Shown here: positions 62,346 through 64,000 of the stretch, piece after piece
How the letters are laid out: each line of letters opens with the position of its first letter
Position numbering within the stretch: position 1 is the stretch's first letter
Source of the DNA: Akkermansia massiliensis
GTDB taxonomy: Bacteria; Verrucomicrobiota; Verrucomicrobiia; Verrucomicrobiales; Akkermansiaceae
Length of the DNA: 64,000 nucleotides
Assembly: GCF_018847375.1 (NCBI RefSeq)
Contig: NZ_CP072036.1
Coordinates: 2,294,001 to 2,358,000 of the forward strand
Direction of reading: 5' to 3'
The notes under the pieces: generated by a model
The model's database searches: none
Told to the model about the DNA's origin: nothing
What the model saw: only the letters and a program-made list of their open reading frames with translations
Position numbers and translations under genes: made by a program

Positions 62346-64000
62346 TTATGGTTCAAAGGGAATGTTCAGCGCTTCATAAGCCAGCATCCTGCATTGCTTG
62401 ATGTCCAGCTTGCCGGAGGGCAGCACCGGAATGTGCTCCACGGGAATGATTTCCTTGGGGCACCACAGGGCCGGGAGCCCCTGGTCAATCAGGCCGTGCC
62501 TGATGAGGGTGCGCGCCTGGTGCACGTAGTCCGTCACCAGGGTGGTGAGCAGGGCCACGGCCTCCCCCTTCACGGGGTCCGGAATGGTGACGACGGCTAT
62601 CCGCCGTTCCTCGTCCGCCGGGTCCAGGTTCCAGATGTTCATGATAGCGGCTTCCAGGGCTTCATGGGGCACCATTTCCCCGCCTATCTTGGAGAAGCGG
62701 GAGATGCGGCCTTCAATTTTCAGGAAGCCGAATTCGTCCGCAGAACCGATGTCTCCGGTTTTCAGCCAGCCGTCCACGAAAATGTCGCGGTCGGCTTCCG
62801 GACCGCCCAGGTAGCCGGGGAAGATATTCGGCCCCTTCAGCCAGATCATGCCGGAGGTCGTCACGGGTACCACGCGGCCCGTATGCGGGCTGGTGATGCG
62901 TACGGCGATGCCGGGAAGCAGAGCGCCCACGGAGCCCTTTTTCATGCCGGGAATGAAGTCTCCGGCGGCGTTGGACGGGGCCGGGTCAATGAAGTTGACG
63001 GAGCAGACCGGGGAGGCTTCCGTCAGGCCGTAGCCTTCGCACGGAACGGTGCCGAACTTTTCCCGGAAGGCGGCGGAGAGCTCGTCCGGCAATTTTTCCG
63101 CTCCTACGATCAGGTAGCGCACGGTTTTGAAGGTGTCCGGCTCGCAGCGCTTCATGAAGCCGCGCAGGAAGGTGGGGGTGGTGACCACCAGGCTGATGCC
63201 GTACTGCTTGATGAGGGCGCCCAGGCGCTTGGCCTCCAGCGGGGAGGGGTAGGTGACCATGTCGTACCCGCCGATCATCGGGTACCACAGCCCGATCGTG
63301 ATGCCGAAGCAGTGGAATACGGGGAGGCTGCCCAGGAATCTGCTTTGCGGCGCCAGCGTGATGCGGGAGGAACACTGGGAGATGTTGGAAAGGATGTTGT
63401 GGTGGGTCAGCGGCACGCCTTTCGGTTCTCCGGAGGAGCCGGAGGTGAACATCAGCACGGCTTCATCCGCGCCCGTGGGCGCATCCAGCCCCAGCTTTTT
63501 AATCATGAACCCCGCTGTAAGGAATTTGATGGCCACGCCCCAGCGTTTGGCGGAGCCCTTGAGCAGCGGAATCTCCCGCTCCATGAGGATCAGGTCCCGC
63601 TGGGGGGGCCACGGGAAGTTCTGGAGCTTGCGCATGAAGGTATCCGCCGTGATGAACCAGTCCACGCCGGATTGCTTCACGGAGCTGGCAAAGGCCCCTT
63701 CCGAGGCGGAATAATTGAAATTCACCGGCGTTTTTCCGGCGAACAGGCAGCCCAGGTTGGCGATTGCCGCTCCCTTGCCGGGCGGCAGAATGATGCCTAC
63801 GCGGCGGTTCGTGGTGATCTTTTTCAGCCGTTTGGCAAAGGCCACGGAGATGGCCAGAAGCTGGCCGTAGGTCAGCGTGGTATCGTCAATGCCGTCGATC
63901 ACCCGGCAGTCGGAATGAAGCTTTAGGCTGCGGAACAGCAGGGCGGACAGGGAGCCGTGCAACTGCGGCAGCGTGGCATAGGCCTGGGCGGAGCATTCCA
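62346..64000 (-). CDS. AMP-binding acyl-ACP/acyl-CoA synthetase, N-terminus outside the window
   Basis: The frame is open to the right edge, and the codons before the TTG at 63962 (reading ECSAQAYATLPQL) also look coding, so the gene begins outside. It is an ANL-superfamily enzyme with AMP-binding P-loop MFTSGSSGEPKGVPLTH, the YGLTEASPVCS block, and GWLKTGDIG in the C-domain. The late EVIP-type lysine segment is LPSGKLDIKQ. The start and the phrase GIILPPGKGAAIANLGCLFAGKTPVNFNYS resemble the synthetase half of Aas-type fusions, which have PlsC and MFS domains upstream. The full protein cannot be seen. Confidence 0.87.
   Translation of the reverse strand, partial: ECSAQAYATLPQLHGSLSALLFRSLKLHSDCRVIDGIDDTTLTYGQLLAISVAFAKRLKKITTNRRVGIILPPGKGAAIANLGCLFAGKTPVNFNYSASEGAFASSVKQSGVDWFITADTFMRKLQNFPWPPQRDLILMEREIPLLKGSAKRWGVAIKFLTAGFMIKKLGLDAPTGADEAVLMFTSGSSGEPKGVPLTHHNILSNISQCSSRITLAPQSRFLGSLPVFHCFGITIGLWYPMIGGYDMVTYPSPLEAKRLGALIKQYGISLVVTTPTFLRGFMKRCEPDTFKTVRYLIVGAEKLPDELSAAFREKFGTVPCEGYGLTEASPVCSVNFIDPAPSNAAGDFIPGMKKGSVGALLPGIAVRITSPHTGRVVPVTTSGMIWLKGPNIFPGYLGGPEADRDIFVDGWLKTGDIGSADEFGFLKIEGRISRFSKIGGEMVPHEALEAAIMNIWNLDPADEERRIAVVTIPDPVKGEAVALLTTLVTDYVHQARTLIRHGLIDQGLPALWCPKEIIPVEHIPVLPSGKLDIKQCRMLAYEALNIPFEP

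Noticed and set aside
61281..63926. 881-codon open frame on the plus strand opposite xseA and the synthetase gene
   Set aside because: Both minus-strand genes have complete family motifs, and the plus frame has none.

Overview
The window is 64 kb of chromosome from what is most likely Akkermansia muciniphila or a close relative (Verrucomicrobiota). This is an inference from gene content and protein style, not from a database match. The clues are split suc genes with a cydAB oxidase, a secreted GH29 fucosidase with carbohydrate-binding modules, a large exopolysaccharide locus and GC-rich coding DNA. Nearly all of it is chromosomal housekeeping sequence. Accessory DNA is concentrated in 41-51 kb.

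Region by region. (1) 1-5.7 kb, minus strand: cydA-cydB, then sucA and the 5' part of sucB. (2) 5.9-10.6 kb, minus: trpB, an AmgK-like sugar kinase, a CHASE2-like membrane protein, a YwlE-type low-molecular-weight phosphatase and an L,D-transpeptidase, tightly packed. (3) 10.9-15.5 kb, minus: a MarR regulator, a small lipocalin/DUF1579-like protein, a GNAT acetyltransferase, ferritin and a 554-residue basic/acidic-tailed protein of unknown function. (4) 15.6-19.2 kb, plus: a RidA-like protein, tRNA-Leu, ankyrin-repeat protein, SanA/YdcF-like protein and Nudix hydrolase. (5) 19.9-38.6 kb, plus: an exopolysaccharide/capsule locus. It encodes an initiating sugar-phosphate transferase, Wza- and Wzc-like export proteins, a Wzx-like flippase, a Wzy-like polymerase, several glycosyltransferases (GT4, GT2, GT26, GT-D-like), two hexapeptide acyltransferases, an alpha/beta-hydrolase-like protein, a nucleotidyltransferase-GHMP kinase fusion and a damaged acyltransferase-3 gene. 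(6) 39-41 kb: GH29 fucosidase. (7) 41.1-44.4 kb: a decaying prophage remnant ending at the 3' end of ssrA, followed by tmRNA and tRNA-Arg. (8) 45.2-51.1 kb: recQ, tRNA-Ser, a stretch of gene remnants, and an AT-rich pair of genes for secreted proteins of unknown function. (9) 51.4-64 kb: sucD-sucC, hisD, TetR regulator, a frameshifted BASS-family transporter, two TPR-like proteins, a small AP2-like protein, xseA and the 3' part of an acyl-ACP/acyl-CoA synthetase.

How the genes fit together. The suc genes supply 2-oxoglutarate dehydrogenase and succinyl-CoA synthetase from two separate loci, and cydAB supplies a microaerobic quinol oxidase. The polysaccharide locus is close to a complete Wzx/Wzy pathway, from initiation on undecaprenyl phosphate through assembly, flipping, polymerisation and export. 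The fucosidase beyond it fits growth on host glycans.

The best candidates for something new are the AT-rich secreted pair at 49.2-51.1 kb, the repeated operator-like palindrome before the polysaccharide locus, the nucleotidyltransferase-kinase fusion, and two genes with single disabling lesions (a G8 tract in the BASS transporter and an early stop codon in the acyltransferase).
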